From Rhodothermales bacterium (GTDB taxonomy: Bacteria > Bacteroidota > Rhodothermia > Rhodothermales > Bin80): a stretch of DNA of 36,634 nt. Below, piece by piece: positions 7,852 to 16,383 of the stretch (the stretch's first letter is position 1; the number at the start of each line of letters is the position of its first letter). Location of the stretch: the NCBI GenBank assembly GCA_028278205.1, contig JANQES010000087.1, positions 1 to 36,634 of the forward strand. Reading direction: 5' to 3'. Under the pieces are notes generated by a model. It had not been told where the DNA came from. It worked only from the letters and a program-made list of their open reading frames with translations, and ran no database searches. The position numbers and the translations under genes were made by a program.

Positions 7852-9114
7852 ATGACGAACGCGTACACGAACCCGCTGAGCATCACCAGCCAGTTCTCTT
7901 TCTGCGGCTTACCCTTCCGCATGGATACCTATACGGGATGCGCCATGCAGTGCTCTTACTGTTTTGCGCGCCATCGGGGCGGGAAAACCTACGGCGCCCA
8001 CGTCAGACCGGCAAACCCGGACAAGATTAGCGGGGTTTTTTCTCGGTCTATCCATCGAGAAGATTCCTCCCCCCCCGGCGTCATCAAGCAGTTCATAAGA
8101 CGTCGCGTCCCGATACACTTTGGCGGCATGAGCGATCCGTTTCAGCCGGTCGACCGAAAGTATCGGGTCACGGAAAAGGTGCTCTCTATGCTTGGGGAGT
8201 TTCAATATCCTACCGTGCTCAGCACCAAGTCTGCCATGGCGGGCGAGCAACCCTACTTCGACTTACTCCGGGCGAATCCGTATACGGTTGTTCAATTTTC
8301 TTTTTCCACCACCCGCGACGCCCTGGCGCAGAAGCTTGAACCGGGCGCTTCTCCGCCTTCAGCGCTTTTGGCGGCTATGACACGGTTGGCTCGGGCCGGG
8401 GTCCACGTGACGGTTCGCTGGCAACCCTACATTCCCGGAGTCAGTGAACCTCCGGCGGAATTTGTCTCGCGTGTTGCGTCAGCGGGCGTCAAACATATGG
8501 CTATCGAGCATCTGAAAGTGCCCCTGGAGCGGGTCTCAGCGCTCTGGACGAAGCTATGCGCCGTCGCAGAAAAAGATCTGTATGCCGAATACAAGGCGCT
8601 GGGGGCCTGGCAAGACGGTCGCGAGTTGGTGCTGCCTCCTGCTGTCAAAAAAGAACGGGTCTACGAAGTCGCAGATCTCGTGCGCGCCCAATCCATGACC
8701 TTCGGAGCGGCAGACTACGAATTCCTGCACCTTTCTGATCGAGATTGCTGTTGTAGCGGTGTCGATCAATTTCCGGGATTTGAGAACTGGTTCAAGTTTC
8801 AGCTTGCCTATGCCGTCCGTCGTTCGGCAGGCGCGGATATCACGTTTGAATCGATAGAAAACGAATGGCAGCCGGAGGGATCGATTGATCGTTTCTTGAA
8901 CTCGCAGTCGCGGCTAAGCCGTCGTGGTTCCCTGAGCGGCACGGTGAAAGACCATCTGCTCGAACGCTGGGAAGCCCTGAAATCCCCTTTCAATCCAACT
9001 AAATTCTGGGGCGTTTCTGCGACCGAACGACGTTCGTCCTCAGGCAGAAGAATCTATGAGTGGAATCCACCAAATCAGGACGACCACCCCTACGAAGCAG
9101 CCTGCTGCCGTTGA
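7852..9114 (+). CDS. Radical SAM protein, SplB/Rv2578c-like
   Basis: A 420-residue radical SAM protein. The CxxxCxxC cluster motif is C30-AMQ-C34-SY-C37. Other family features: HFGGMSDPFQPVDRKYRVT at about 104-122 (the substrate-side motif of the SPL/Rv2578c group), LSTKSAM, VQFSFSTTRDALAQKLEPGA, and a GVHVTVRWQPYIPG strand. A cysteine cluster (DRDCCCSGVDQF, near residue 300) could bind a second metal centre. GGAGG upstream of the ATG is a strong ribosome-binding site. Its 3' end overlaps the convergent 396-residue gene by 25 bases. Members of this group are often near phage or defence genes, and the substrate here is unknown. Spore photoproduct lyase activity itself is unlikely in a Gram-negative, non-spore-forming lineage. 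Confidence 0.88.
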   Translation: MTNAYTNPLSITSQFSFCGLPFRMDTYTGCAMQCSYCFARHRGGKTYGAHVRPANPDKISGVFSRSIHREDSSPPGVIKQFIRRRVPIHFGGMSDPFQPVDRKYRVTEKVLSMLGEFQYPTVLSTKSAMAGEQPYFDLLRANPYTVVQFSFSTTRDALAQKLEPGASPPSALLAAMTRLARAGVHVTVRWQPYIPGVSEPPAEFVSRVASAGVKHMAIEHLKVPLERVSALWTKLCAVAEKDLYAEYKALGAWQDGRELVLPPAVKKERVYEVADLVRAQSMTFGAADYEFLHLSDRDCCCSGVDQFPGFENWFKFQLAYAVRRSAGADITFESIENEWQPEGSIDRFLNSQSRLSRRGSLSGTVKDHLLERWEALKSPFNPTKFWGVSATERRSSSGRRIYEWNPPNQDDHPYEAACCR

Positions 9115-10280
9115 AAGGCCGAAACATAGGCCCCCTGGCTTACCCTCGACCAGACGTTCGATTTAAAATAGCGTTTCGCGTTTTCGAGGAAATAGTAGAT
9201 CTTGTCGCGATGGTGCGGATAGAACTTCGTAGTGGCAAAGATCTTATCCAGCTCCTTCATCGTGTCCAGGCAATTACCGAAGCAAGGATTCTCTTCGACC
9301 GTGTACACGCCGTCGTTGTAGACGCGGCGTTCTCTGGTGAAATAAAGCGCCGCCAGATGATTCGCCAGCGAGAAATAGGGATAGAGGCTCGTCGGGGCAT
9401 TTCCGATTCCAGGGGCCGCGTTGCTGTCGTAGCGAAGAATGCGCAGCACCTGATCGCAGTCTATGCCGAGATGAGACAGGGTATCTCCTCTGAACTCGCT
9501 CACCCCGAGGAAAGCGAGCGCTTTGACGGTCTCTTCGTCCGACGGATCATAAATCTTACCCGGATAATGATCGATCTCCTTAAAGAGCACGCCGAAGTGC
9601 TGCACGAAGCAGGCAAACCCGACCGTATAGACGATCTGATCGGGCACGTTGGGACTGAGCAGGCCTATCAGCGTAATGGCCAGACTCGCAGACCGGGCCG
9701 AATCGGTCAGGACCATCGCCCCATTTTGCGAATTAAGATGCGAGACCAACGTGCTCAAGCCGTGCAGTTGAACCAACTGATCGAGGATGTCTTCGAGATA
9801 TTTTCGGATGGCGTATCCGTTAACGCGTCCATACCACGACGTTTTCAGCGTGGCCGGATCGGCAAAAAGCGTTCGGATGATGCTGCTCTTGAAGACGTCG
9901 CGCACGGCCGCGTCGTAGTAGGTCACGAAGTCGTCGTGGTAGTGCGTCGAGGCAATCACGACGGGGCCGTAGGCTCGCTCCCAGTTGTTTTCGCGATCGG
10001 TCAGCGTTTTGCCGGCCAGAAAGGCGATAGCCGGCGCGGTGGACTCGCCTTTAGCGCACAGAAGCGTCGGCGCTTTTTTTCCCAGGCTTTCATTCATAAG
10101 ATGGACGTTGGCCCCGATCCGCGTATGGTCGAACGGAAATCCTTTCTGCCTCAAGGCATCGACGACCCGGTTGGCCGTCCACAATTCTTCCTGGTATTCA
10201 TCCGTAAACGCATAAGGACCGAGATGAAACAGCAGAAACTGCTCAAACGTCGGATGCGTGAAGGTAAGGGCCGTTTTCAT
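9090..10280 (-). CDS. Unrecognised 396-residue protein convergent with radical SAM gene
   Basis: From the ATG at 10280 the protein is 396 residues (MKTALTFTHPTFEQFLLFHL...). Longer in-frame starts up to 10586 run through repeat-derived sequence and are rejected. It is soluble, rich in aromatic and histidine residues, with TRIGANVHLMNES, VVIASTHYHDDFVTYYDAAV, YTVGFACFVQHFGVLFKEI and KFYPHHRDKIYYFLENAKRY among the more distinctive stretches. The helical middle (SARSASLAITLIGLLSP, VQHFGVLF..DH) faintly recalls HD-domain hydrolases, but no HD dyad is evident, so I do not claim it. Its last 25 bases overlap the end of the radical SAM gene on the other strand. Convergent overlap suggests long shared history or mutual antisense regulation. 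Confidence 0.7.
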   Translation of the reverse strand: MKTALTFTHPTFEQFLLFHLGPYAFTDEYQEELWTANRVVDALRQKGFPFDHTRIGANVHLMNESLGKKAPTLLCAKGESTAPAIAFLAGKTLTDRENNWERAYGPVVIASTHYHDDFVTYYDAAVRDVFKSSIIRTLFADPATLKTSWYGRVNGYAIRKYLEDILDQLVQLHGLSTLVSHLNSQNGAMVLTDSARSASLAITLIGLLSPNVPDQIVYTVGFACFVQHFGVLFKEIDHYPGKIYDPSDEETVKALAFLGVSEFRGDTLSHLGIDCDQVLRILRYDSNAAPGIGNAPTSLYPYFSLANHLAALYFTRERRVYNDGVYTVEENPCFGNCLDTMKELDKIFATTKFYPHHRDKIYYFLENAKRYFKSNVWSRVSQGAYVSAFQRQQAAS

Positions 10281-10461
10281 GCTCACGAGGCGCTTCTTGA
10301 TACTACAAGGTCGGTACGAATTACAAGCCGCCGAGGATGATTCAAGCTTGACGTCGGCTCTGGCGTCCCTGACGCCACACAAGATTCGCGCCTGTTTGCC
10401 CTGGCGGCCCAAAAAAAGATCGAAAGGGGGACACGAGCGCGAAGCGCGACTGACGCCAGTA

Positions 10462-10552
10462 AAGGGTGAGAGGGAGAAAGGGGGATTTTGAAGGGCGAAT
10501 GACGGGTAGAAACGAATCGTTGACACTCGACATTCGATATTCAACATTTCGA
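10462..10552. repeat. GA-rich array plus ACATTCG heptamer array
   Basis: GGGTGAGAGGGAGAAAGG at 10463-10480 matches the 8-base GGGAGAAA class (see 29381-29500). At 10522-10552 there are 7-base units ACACTCG, ACATTCG, ATATTCA, ACATTTC. Both lie in the 446-base gap 10281-10726, which otherwise holds only the REP-like element at 10665-10705; I see no gene in that gap. Confidence 0.65.
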
Positions 10553-10664
10553 ATCCTCTCCCCTGCTTATCGCGCACGGCAAGCACGCCGGGAAACCATG
10601 CTCACGTTTCGTTCAGTAACCGGGCGCTATTTCAAATTGTAACCAACGCCCCAGACGGATTGAT

Positions 10665-10705
10665 TTCTTACAGAAGCCCCGTAGGGGTGTCCTGTTTGTA
10701 GAACG
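10665..10705. repeat. REP-like element, CCCCGTAGGGG + CCTGTTTGTAG
   Basis: Short hairpin CCCC-GTA-GGGG (10677-10687) followed by TGTCCTGTTTGTAGAA. Further copies are at 26531-26562, 26585-26646 and 28205-28353. I recall this element as a dispersed intergenic repeat in Bacteroidota. It lies just past the stop of the FecR gene. Confidence 0.75.
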
Positions 10706-10726
10706 GAAAGTTTCCTCAAAACCGCC

Positions 10727-11698
10727 CTACTGCAAAATCACATACGTCCCGCCCTCCTGCTCCACCCGGCACTCGAACGACAGGCAGACCGACGCCAGGA
10801 TGTTGTCGAGCGTCCACCCGGTAAACGTGCCGGTGAAGGTCTCGGCGGCGAGGTTCGTGGCGCGGAGTTCGATGGGCTGATCGAAGCGGCGCGTCAGTTC
10901 AGCTAAGATTTCGGCCAGCGGCGCGCGGTTGAAGATGATACCGTCGTCGAGCCAGCCAAAAGCTGCGTCGATGTTGGTTGCGTCCAGTATTTCGGGCGCC
11001 TGATCGCCCCGGCGGAGGGCAGCCTGATGGGCCGTCACTTCGACGCGCTGCGAGGCGCTGCCGGGGGCTTCGAGCGCCACGCGGCCTTCGCGGACGGCCA
11101 CGCGGGTCTCCGCGCCCCTGGCCCACACGTTAAAGACGGTGCCCAACACCCGCACCTCGGCATTCGCGGAGGCCACTACAAACGGCGCCTCGCCGGGCGT
11201 CACGTCGAACAACGCCTCGCCCTGAAGCGCCACGCGCCGTTCGGCGCCGGAGAAAGCCGGCGGATAGATCAGCGTGCTGCCGCTGTTGAGCCGGGCGGTA
11301 GAGCCGTCGGCCAGCGTCACCGTTGTCGTCTCGGCGTTGGCTGTGGCAACGGTGATGGGCTGTACCGCCGGCTGCATGAGGAAAACCACGATCGTCCCCA
11401 CGATGATCACGACCGCCGCTGCGACATAGATCCACGTGCGGCGTAGCGGCAGAATGCGCGCTCTGGGCGGCGCGTCGAGGCGCAACCGCCGGCGCAGGCG
11501 GCTCCATTCGGCGTCGAGGTCGGCGTCAATCGGGGATTTGGCCGGGGCGGTGGCGTGCCAGAGTTTTTGATAGGCAGCGAAGAGGCCGTCGTGGTCGGGC
11601 GAGGCGTTTCGCCAGACCGTGAGTTCGCGTTCTTCCTCGTCGGTCAACGCGCCGGCAAAGTGCCGCAGGATGATATGTTCGCGATCCGATGTGTCCAT
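10727..11698 (-). CDS. FecR-type anti-sigma factor
   Basis: A 323-residue FecR-family protein. Residues 1-80 form the cytoplasmic anti-sigma part (opening MDTSDREHIILRHFAGALTD), one transmembrane helix follows at about 88-110 (WIYVAAAVVIIVGTIVVFLM), then a periplasmic FecR domain (VTLADGSTARLNSGSTLIYP, RVALQGEALFDVTPGEAPFV, VRVLGTVFNVWA) and a DUF4974/STN-like C-terminus (FNRAPLAEILAELTRRF...GWTLDNILASVC). It should hold the ECF sigma factor encoded at 15512-16126 until the TonB receptor signals. It is the last gene of the group rather than directly after the sigma factor, which is the common order, and starts 14 bases after the DUF4249 stop. Confidence 0.93.
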   Translation of the reverse strand: MDTSDREHIILRHFAGALTDEEERELTVWRNASPDHDGLFAAYQKLWHATAPAKSPIDADLDAEWSRLRRRLRLDAPPRARILPLRRTWIYVAAAVVIIVGTIVVFLMQPAVQPITVATANAETTTVTLADGSTARLNSGSTLIYPPAFSGAERRVALQGEALFDVTPGEAPFVVASANAEVRVLGTVFNVWARGAETRVAVREGRVALEAPGSASQRVEVTAHQAALRRGDQAPEILDATNIDAAFGWLDDGIIFNRAPLAEILAELTRRFDQPIELRATNLAAETFTGTFTGWTLDNILASVCLSFECRVEQEGGTYVILQ

Positions 11699-11712
11699 AA
11701 GAGCCAGCCTGT

Positions 11713-12510
11713 CTAGCGAGGCTGCACGGTGATGGTGAAGCTGATGCCGGTAAATCCCGAAAAAATGCCGACGCCGTTCGTGACGTTGGTTGCCGGTTCG
11801 TAAATGCGCTGCACAGGCTGCTGCGTGTACTGATACAGCGCAAAATAATCATTACTGACGCGATAGACCCGCACTTCATGCGTCCCATAATGCGTGAAGT
11901 CTTCGGCCCTGACTTCATAAAACGCGTCGGCGACCGGCTCCGGTAAGATCGGCTCCGCCGGTTGCCCCACATCCTCCTGGCGAATCGGTATGGAGACGGT
12001 GGCGGTGTTGCGGATGGAGACCCAGTGCAGTTCGTCTTCCGGGTTATCCCACGAAACAGTCAACACGGTTTGGTCCTCGCCCGTGCCGGCATTCATTACG
12101 ACGTGGGTGGTCGAAAGCGCTACGCCTTCGGGTTCGGACGGGATGTAGGTTCGCGCTGCCGTCAAACGCTCCTGGTAATTGACGGCCAGGAAAAAGCTAT
12201 CGCCCGGCGCCAGCGCGAGGTCGTCGCCTTCATAGTGATAGAATCCCGCTTCGCCCGGCTTTGGCGTGAGCCGGTAGAAATCGTCCTCGTTTTCGGCATT
12301 GATGAGAAAGACGGCGGCATCGGCGATGGGCGCACCTTCGTCTTCGGTGGAGCTAAGCGATGCTACCTCGGTAAGCTGAACGTCGTCGACCGGCTCCCCG
12401 GCAAACAAAAAGGCCCGCACCACCACCACGTCCGGCTCTGCCTCCGGCGTAGCCGTGTCGCAGGCGGCGAGGGTGGCTGCCGCAATGAGGATGATGATGA
12501 AGCGGTTCAT
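11713..12510 (-). CDS. DUF4249-family lipoprotein
   Basis: A 265-residue protein with a lipoprotein signal (MNRFIIILIAAATLAACD, lipobox LAAC, Cys17), hence probably anchored in the outer membrane. The body begins VVVVRAFLFAGEPVDDVQLTE, contains ADAAVFLINAENEDDFYRL and ends in a beta-rich YRVSNDYFALYQYTQQ...VGIFSGFTGISFTI pattern. This matches DUF4249 proteins, which in Bacteroidota sit next to STN-type TonB receptors and are thought to work with them; the ligand is unknown. It lies between the receptor (115 bases upstream) and fecR (14 bases downstream), supporting one uptake operon. Confidence 0.85.
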   Translation of the reverse strand: MNRFIIILIAAATLAACDTATPEAEPDVVVVRAFLFAGEPVDDVQLTEVASLSSTEDEGAPIADAAVFLINAENEDDFYRLTPKPGEAGFYHYEGDDLALAPGDSFFLAVNYQERLTAARTYIPSEPEGVALSTTHVVMNAGTGEDQTVLTVSWDNPEDELHWVSIRNTATVSIPIRQEDVGQPAEPILPEPVADAFYEVRAEDFTHYGTHEVRVYRVSNDYFALYQYTQQPVQRIYEPATNVTNGVGIFSGFTGISFTITVQPR

Positions 12511-12556
12511 CAGGCCGTGAGGTTCAGCGTTGTGTGTTCATGCTATGTGGGATTCC

Positions 12557-12617
12557 GATTTTGGATTTTAGATTGTTTTGGGAAGGCACCCAATCCAAAA
12601 TCTAAAATCCAAAATTA
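12557..12617. repeat. Heptamer hairpin, word ATTTTGG/ATTTTAG
   Basis: Left arm 12557-12575 (GATTTTGGATTTTAGATTG) and right arm 12591-12616 are reverse complements with a short GGAAGGCACC-containing loop. It occupies the gap between the TonB-receptor stop and the DUF4249 start, inside the presumed operon. Confidence 0.88.
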
Positions 12618-12624
12618 CCTGCCG

Positions 12625-15369
12625 CTAATCCCAAGACGCCTTCAGCGAAAGCATCGGCGTGAAACCGAGCATCATCACGTCGCGGACGCGGACGGGGCGC
12701 GTGTCGAGGCGATACTGGCGATACCACACGTTTTGCCGGTCGTAAAAGTTAAAAAGCGACAGCGACGCATCGAGGTCGGCCCCCCTGACCAGAAAACGCC
12801 GCGAGATGCCCAGGTCGAGGCGGTGGCGGTTCGGCAGCCGCTGCGCATTTTTGGGGCCGATGCGCACCCCCTGGTACACCTGCCCGTTGACACCCTCGAA
12901 CGTGTACCGGCTCTCCGGCTCGGTGTAAGGCCGCCCGGAGGCCCACATCCAACTGGCCGAAAACGTCCACTTTCCCGTTTTATAATCGCCGGCAGCGGTG
13001 AAGGTGTGGCGTTGATCCTGGTTGGCCGGAAAGGCGAGGCCCTCGTTGAGGTCGTCGAAGGTGTAATTCACGCCGCTGAGCGTGTAGCCCAGCCATCCTT
13101 TGAGCCGCCCCGTCTTGCGTTGCGCCAGGATCTCCAGGCCCTTCGCCACCCCCGTGCCCGTAAACAAAAACCCCCTCGGATCGTCGGCGAAACGCTGCGA
13201 AAACTCGGTGACGCCGTCGAGGTCTTTTCGATAGACTTCTACGTCGAGCAGATAGCGTTCGTTTTCGTAGGAGGCGCCGAGGATGCCGTGCGCGGCAAAA
13301 CTGGGCTCAAGCTCCTCGTCCGACATCAACCAGAAATCGCGCGTGCCGGCCAGCGCATCGTCGTTAATGACGCGGTTGATCAACTGGCGATAGTGGCCCC
13401 AGGCGCCTTTCAGCCGGATTTTCGGGCGCAGGGCGTAGCTGAAGGACAGGCGCGGTTCGACGTACGTCTTATCGGTCGGTTCGAAATAGGTAGACCGCAG
13501 GCCCACCGTCAGGGTAAGCCGGGGCGTGGGCGTCCATTCATCCTGAAAATAAAACGCCGAAAGCTTGCCGGAGGCCTCCTCGTTAAACGAATCGAGGGTA
13601 TCCGTCTCGGCCTCGATGAAGGCGGCGTTGTAGGCCACGTCGGTCGTGGCGAGCCACAGGCCGAATTCGAGTTTATGCTCACTCGAAACATGCCATTCGT
13701 TATCGAAGCGGAGCGTCGCGTCGGTGATGGCGTTTTCCTCGCTGCCGGCCACCTCGAAGAGCGAGACGCCCGACGTGTCGTAGCCCAGGCTAATGTCGTG
13801 GCGGTTGGAATATTCGGAGCCGGCCAGCACGAGGTTGGTGTAAAACCGATCATTCCACACCCGCGACCACTTCAGGCTGTAGCCGGTGTTCCCCCACCGG
13901 CTCGTGGTGCCTTCCCGCTCGTTGACGAAGAAAGGGCTGTCTTCCGGGACGCCAGGAGGCACCTCGAAGGTCTCTTCGAGAAGCTGATTGAGATCATCCT
14001 GCCCGCTGAAGAAACTCAGCGAGAGCAGGTCGCGCGAAGACGGCAGGTAGGTGATCTTGCTGTTGACGTCAAAATAGACGAAGTCCGGGCGGATTTCGCC
14101 GTAGCCTTCGTCGTTAAAGATCAACTCGCCGTCGGCGTCGCGCTCTTCGGTGCTGGTCTGCTGGCCGGTGACGGTGTCGAAGATGTTGGCGTAGACGTCG
14201 CTTTGCAGGATGTCGGTGAGCGAGCGTCGGAAGGTAAAGAGCCAGGCGGCGCGGCGTCCGCGCGGCAATCGCAGCGGCATTTGCAGCGTGGCGCTGCTGC
14301 TGAGCAGGTTGAGGTTGATCGAGCCCTGGCGGCGCTCAGTGCTGCCGGTGCGGCCCGTCAGTTCGATGACGCTGGAGGTGCGCCCGCCGTATTTGGCCGG
14401 GAAGCCCCCCTTGAAGAGCCGCACGTTTTTGATAGCCTCGGCGTTGAAGGCGCTGATGAAACCGAAAAAATGATCGACGAAATAGATGGTCATTCCATCG
14501 AGCAAGACGAGGTTTTGATCGGGCACCCCGCCGCGCACGTACAGGCCCACCGAGCCGTCGCTGACGCTCTGGATGCCGGGCAGCAAGAGCAACGACCGGA
14601 ACAGATCCGTCTCGCCGAACGACGGCAGGGCCGCCAGACGACGCGGCGAAAGCTGGACGAGGCCGGGCGCCTGCCCCTTCGCGATAGCCGCCGAGGCGCG
14701 CTCGGTCACGGTCACCTCGTCCATCCGCACCGCCGTCGGGTGCATCCGGATCGTGACGCCGCTGCGCTGCGGGCCGACCGTCACCGGCCATTCGGCAGGT
14801 TCGTAGCCGACGTAGCGCGCCCGGAGCGTGTGGCTGCCGATGGGCACCTGCACGAGGCTGAAGAAGCCGTCGGCGTTGGTGGCGGTGCCGTAGGGTGTGC
14901 CTTTGAGCGCCACGTTGGCATAGGGCAACGGCTCGCCCGTGGCGGCATCGCGCACGTAGCCGGCCATCGTCACGCGGCTGTCGGGCTCGGCCTCGGCCTC
15001 TGTATTTTTGACGAGCACCACCTGCCCGTCGTCGAGAACGCGGAACGACAGCGAGGCCGGTTTGAGCAGCGCCGCGAGCGCCTCGCGCCAGGGCGTCTCG
15101 GTACAGGCATAGGTAATCACGACGTCGTCCACGAGCGCATCGCGAAAGACGATGTCGATGCCGGCCTGCTGCTCGACGCGCCGGATCACCTCGCGCAACG
15201 GCATCGCCTCGGCCTTGATCGTAACCTTCCCGTCCACTGGACGCGCCTGCGTTGGCACACCCTGCCCATAACACGCCGGGCCGTAGAGCCCCGCGCCCAG
15301 CCACAAGAAGAGCAACCCGCAACTCATAATCGCGATACGCCGGATGGTATGTGTCCTCCCGTTCTTCAT
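12625..15369 (-). CDS. TonB-dependent outer-membrane receptor with STN domain
   Basis: A 914-residue receptor. Signal peptide in the first ~35 residues (IAIMSCGLLFLWLGAGL). A secretin/TonB short N-terminal (STN) domain follows at about 48-118 (VTIKAEAMPLREVIRRVEQQ, DDGQVVLVKN), as in receptors that signal to a FecR. A CarboxypepD_reg-like domain is at about 130-210 (AGYVRDAATGEPLPYANVAL, ARYVGYE) and the plug at about 225-345 (LPSFGETDLFRSLLLLPGIQ, LYVRGGVPDQNLVLLDGMTI, FKGGFPAKYGG). The rest is a 22-strand-type beta barrel ending in an aromatic-poor LSLKASWD strand. It should import a ligand and trigger the sigma factor encoded just upstream. The substrate is not evident; DUF4249 rather than SusD is the partner. 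Confidence 0.95.
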   Translation of the reverse strand: MKNGRTHTIRRIAIMSCGLLFLWLGAGLYGPACYGQGVPTQARPVDGKVTIKAEAMPLREVIRRVEQQAGIDIVFRDALVDDVVITYACTETPWREALAALLKPASLSFRVLDDGQVVLVKNTEAEAEPDSRVTMAGYVRDAATGEPLPYANVALKGTPYGTATNADGFFSLVQVPIGSHTLRARYVGYEPAEWPVTVGPQRSGVTIRMHPTAVRMDEVTVTERASAAIAKGQAPGLVQLSPRRLAALPSFGETDLFRSLLLLPGIQSVSDGSVGLYVRGGVPDQNLVLLDGMTIYFVDHFFGFISAFNAEAIKNVRLFKGGFPAKYGGRTSSVIELTGRTGSTERRQGSINLNLLSSSATLQMPLRLPRGRRAAWLFTFRRSLTDILQSDVYANIFDTVTGQQTSTEERDADGELIFNDEGYGEIRPDFVYFDVNSKITYLPSSRDLLSLSFFSGQDDLNQLLEETFEVPPGVPEDSPFFVNEREGTTSRWGNTGYSLKWSRVWNDRFYTNLVLAGSEYSNRHDISLGYDTSGVSLFEVAGSEENAITDATLRFDNEWHVSSEHKLEFGLWLATTDVAYNAAFIEAETDTLDSFNEEASGKLSAFYFQDEWTPTPRLTLTVGLRSTYFEPTDKTYVEPRLSFSYALRPKIRLKGAWGHYRQLINRVINDDALAGTRDFWLMSDEELEPSFAAHGILGASYENERYLLDVEVYRKDLDGVTEFSQRFADDPRGFLFTGTGVAKGLEILAQRKTGRLKGWLGYTLSGVNYTFDDLNEGLAFPANQDQRHTFTAAGDYKTGKWTFSASWMWASGRPYTEPESRYTFEGVNGQVYQGVRIGPKNAQRLPNRHRLDLGISRRFLVRGADLDASLSLFNFYDRQNVWYRQYRLDTRPVRVRDVMMLGFTPMLSLKASWD

Positions 15370-15403
15370 GTGCTGATACGTATCACCTGGCGGATACCCT
15401 AGC

Positions 15404-15565
15404 GATTTTGGATTTTAGATTTTGGATTGTGGATTGTGGATTGTTTTCCCGATGCGTTTTCAGCAAATGAAGAAGCTGTGCCGGTTGAAAGAGGCTTGGC
15501 TTTCCCGTTTGCTAAGAACGAATCCAGAAAACACCCAATCCAAAATCCAAAATCCAAAATCCAAA
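15404..15565. repeat. Heptamer hairpin, word ATTTTGG/ATTGTGG, extends sigma gene
   Basis: Left arm 15404-15443 (units ATTTTGG, ATTTTAG, ATTTTGG, ATTGTGG) and right arm 15534-15565 (units CCAAAAT) are reverse complements, separated by about 90 bases. The right arm lies inside the sigma-factor reading frame and encodes its odd FGFWILDFGLG tail. Confidence 0.85.
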
Positions 15566-16126
15566 ATAGACCAAAGCCAGCACCACCATCAACGTGTGCT
15601 GCAACGCTGCTCGCAGTTGCTTCAGCGCCCTGGTCATCCGGCTTTCTACCGTTTTGACGGACACGTCGAGCAACGCCGCGATCTCCCGGTAGGTCAACTC
15701 TTCGAAGCGGCTGAGGATGAACGTCTGGCGCAACGCCTCCGGAAGCTCTTCGATAGCCGCCAGCACGTGTTCCTCGACGTCGAAATACTCGACCGGGGCG
15801 ACCGTCGGGACGCTTCCGGCCTGCCGGGCGGCATAGGTCTGGCGCACCTCTCGTTTGCGGTACTGATCGATCAGGATGTTGTTCGCGATGCGAAAGAGGT
15901 AGGCTTTCAGCGGTTGATCGGGGTTGAGCCCGCCGCGGTTCTGCCACAGGCGCGCAAACACGTCCTGCACCACATCCTTCGACGATTCGCCGGCAGGAAT
16001 GCGCCGCGCTACGAACCGAAAAAGCGGCTCGTAATATCGATAAAACAACACCTTGAAGGCCGCATCGTCGGAGGCTTTGATGCGCGCACCCAGCACCCGG
16101 TCCGATGTTTCGTTGTGATCGCTCAT
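15512..16126 (-). CDS. ECF RNA polymerase sigma factor
   Basis: A 204-residue sigma-70 family (ECF) protein. Region 2 is at about 20-90 (FKVLFYRYYEPLFRFVARRI, DVVQDVFARLWQNR, YLFRIANNILIDQYRKRE) and region 4 at about 125-180 (AIEELPEALRQTFILSRFEE, LTYREIAALLDVSVKTVESR). It should direct transcription of the receptor operon when released by the FecR protein encoded at 10727-11698. The ATG at 16126 is preferred over the TTG one codon earlier. The last ~20 residues (ALVYFGFWILDFGLGVFWIR) come from the ATTTTGG heptamer repeat rather than the domain, so the gene has lost its ancestral stop. Confidence 0.93.
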   Translation of the reverse strand: MSDHNETSDRVLGARIKASDDAAFKVLFYRYYEPLFRFVARRIPAGESSKDVVQDVFARLWQNRGGLNPDQPLKAYLFRIANNILIDQYRKREVRQTYAARQAGSVPTVAPVEYFDVEEHVLAAIEELPEALRQTFILSRFEELTYREIAALLDVSVKTVESRMTRALKQLRAALQHTLMVVLALVYFGFWILDFGLGVFWIRS

Positions 16127-16156
16127 CAAGGCGTGTGTGTTATCGTCTTGGGAAGG

Positions 16157-16273
16157 TCGAATGACGCATTACGAGTGTCGAATGACGAGTTACGAGTGTC
16201 GAATGATTCGGTTTGATCACATCAGTTTACCATGTGCCACTCGTCATTCGCCGTTCGAAATTCGTCACTCGTC
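16157..16273. repeat. Heptamer hairpin, word TCGAATG/ACGAGTG
   Basis: Left arm 16157-16206 has 7-base units TCGAATG, ACGCATT, ACGAGTG in a 21-base higher-order repeat. The right arm 16238-16273 carries CACTCGT/CATTCGC units. It lies just upstream of the sigma-factor start, so it is in the 5' leader or promoter region. Confidence 0.8.
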
Positions 16274-16337
16274 AAAGGTCTGCACCACGAAGAATAATGT
16301 CGATGCAACAGCCCGTTTTGTTACAACATTTGGAATG

Positions 16338-16383
16338 ACTCAGATATCCCGCATCCCACATCCCGTATCCCGCATCATCATCC
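16338..16383. repeat. Heptamer array, word CGCATCC/CACATCC
   Basis: Units CGCATCC, CACATCC, CGTATCC, CGCATCA directly precede (plus-strand view) the stop codon of the channel gene at 16378. A short facing segment (GATATCGGG) lies at the other end of that gene near 17232. Confidence 0.65.

Noticed and set aside
9090..10280. HD-domain phosphohydrolase assignment
   Set aside because: Some helical and His-rich stretches are suggestive, but no HD dyad or metal-ligand spacing could be identified.
10281..10586. N-terminal extension of the 396-residue unknown protein
   Set aside because: The extra 102 codons run through GA-rich and ACATTCG repeats and have no protein-like pattern; the ATG at 10280 is better.
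11962..15402. 1146-codon plus-strand open frame
   Set aside because: It is the antisense shadow of the TonB receptor and DUF4249 genes; no domain pattern, no ribosome-binding site.
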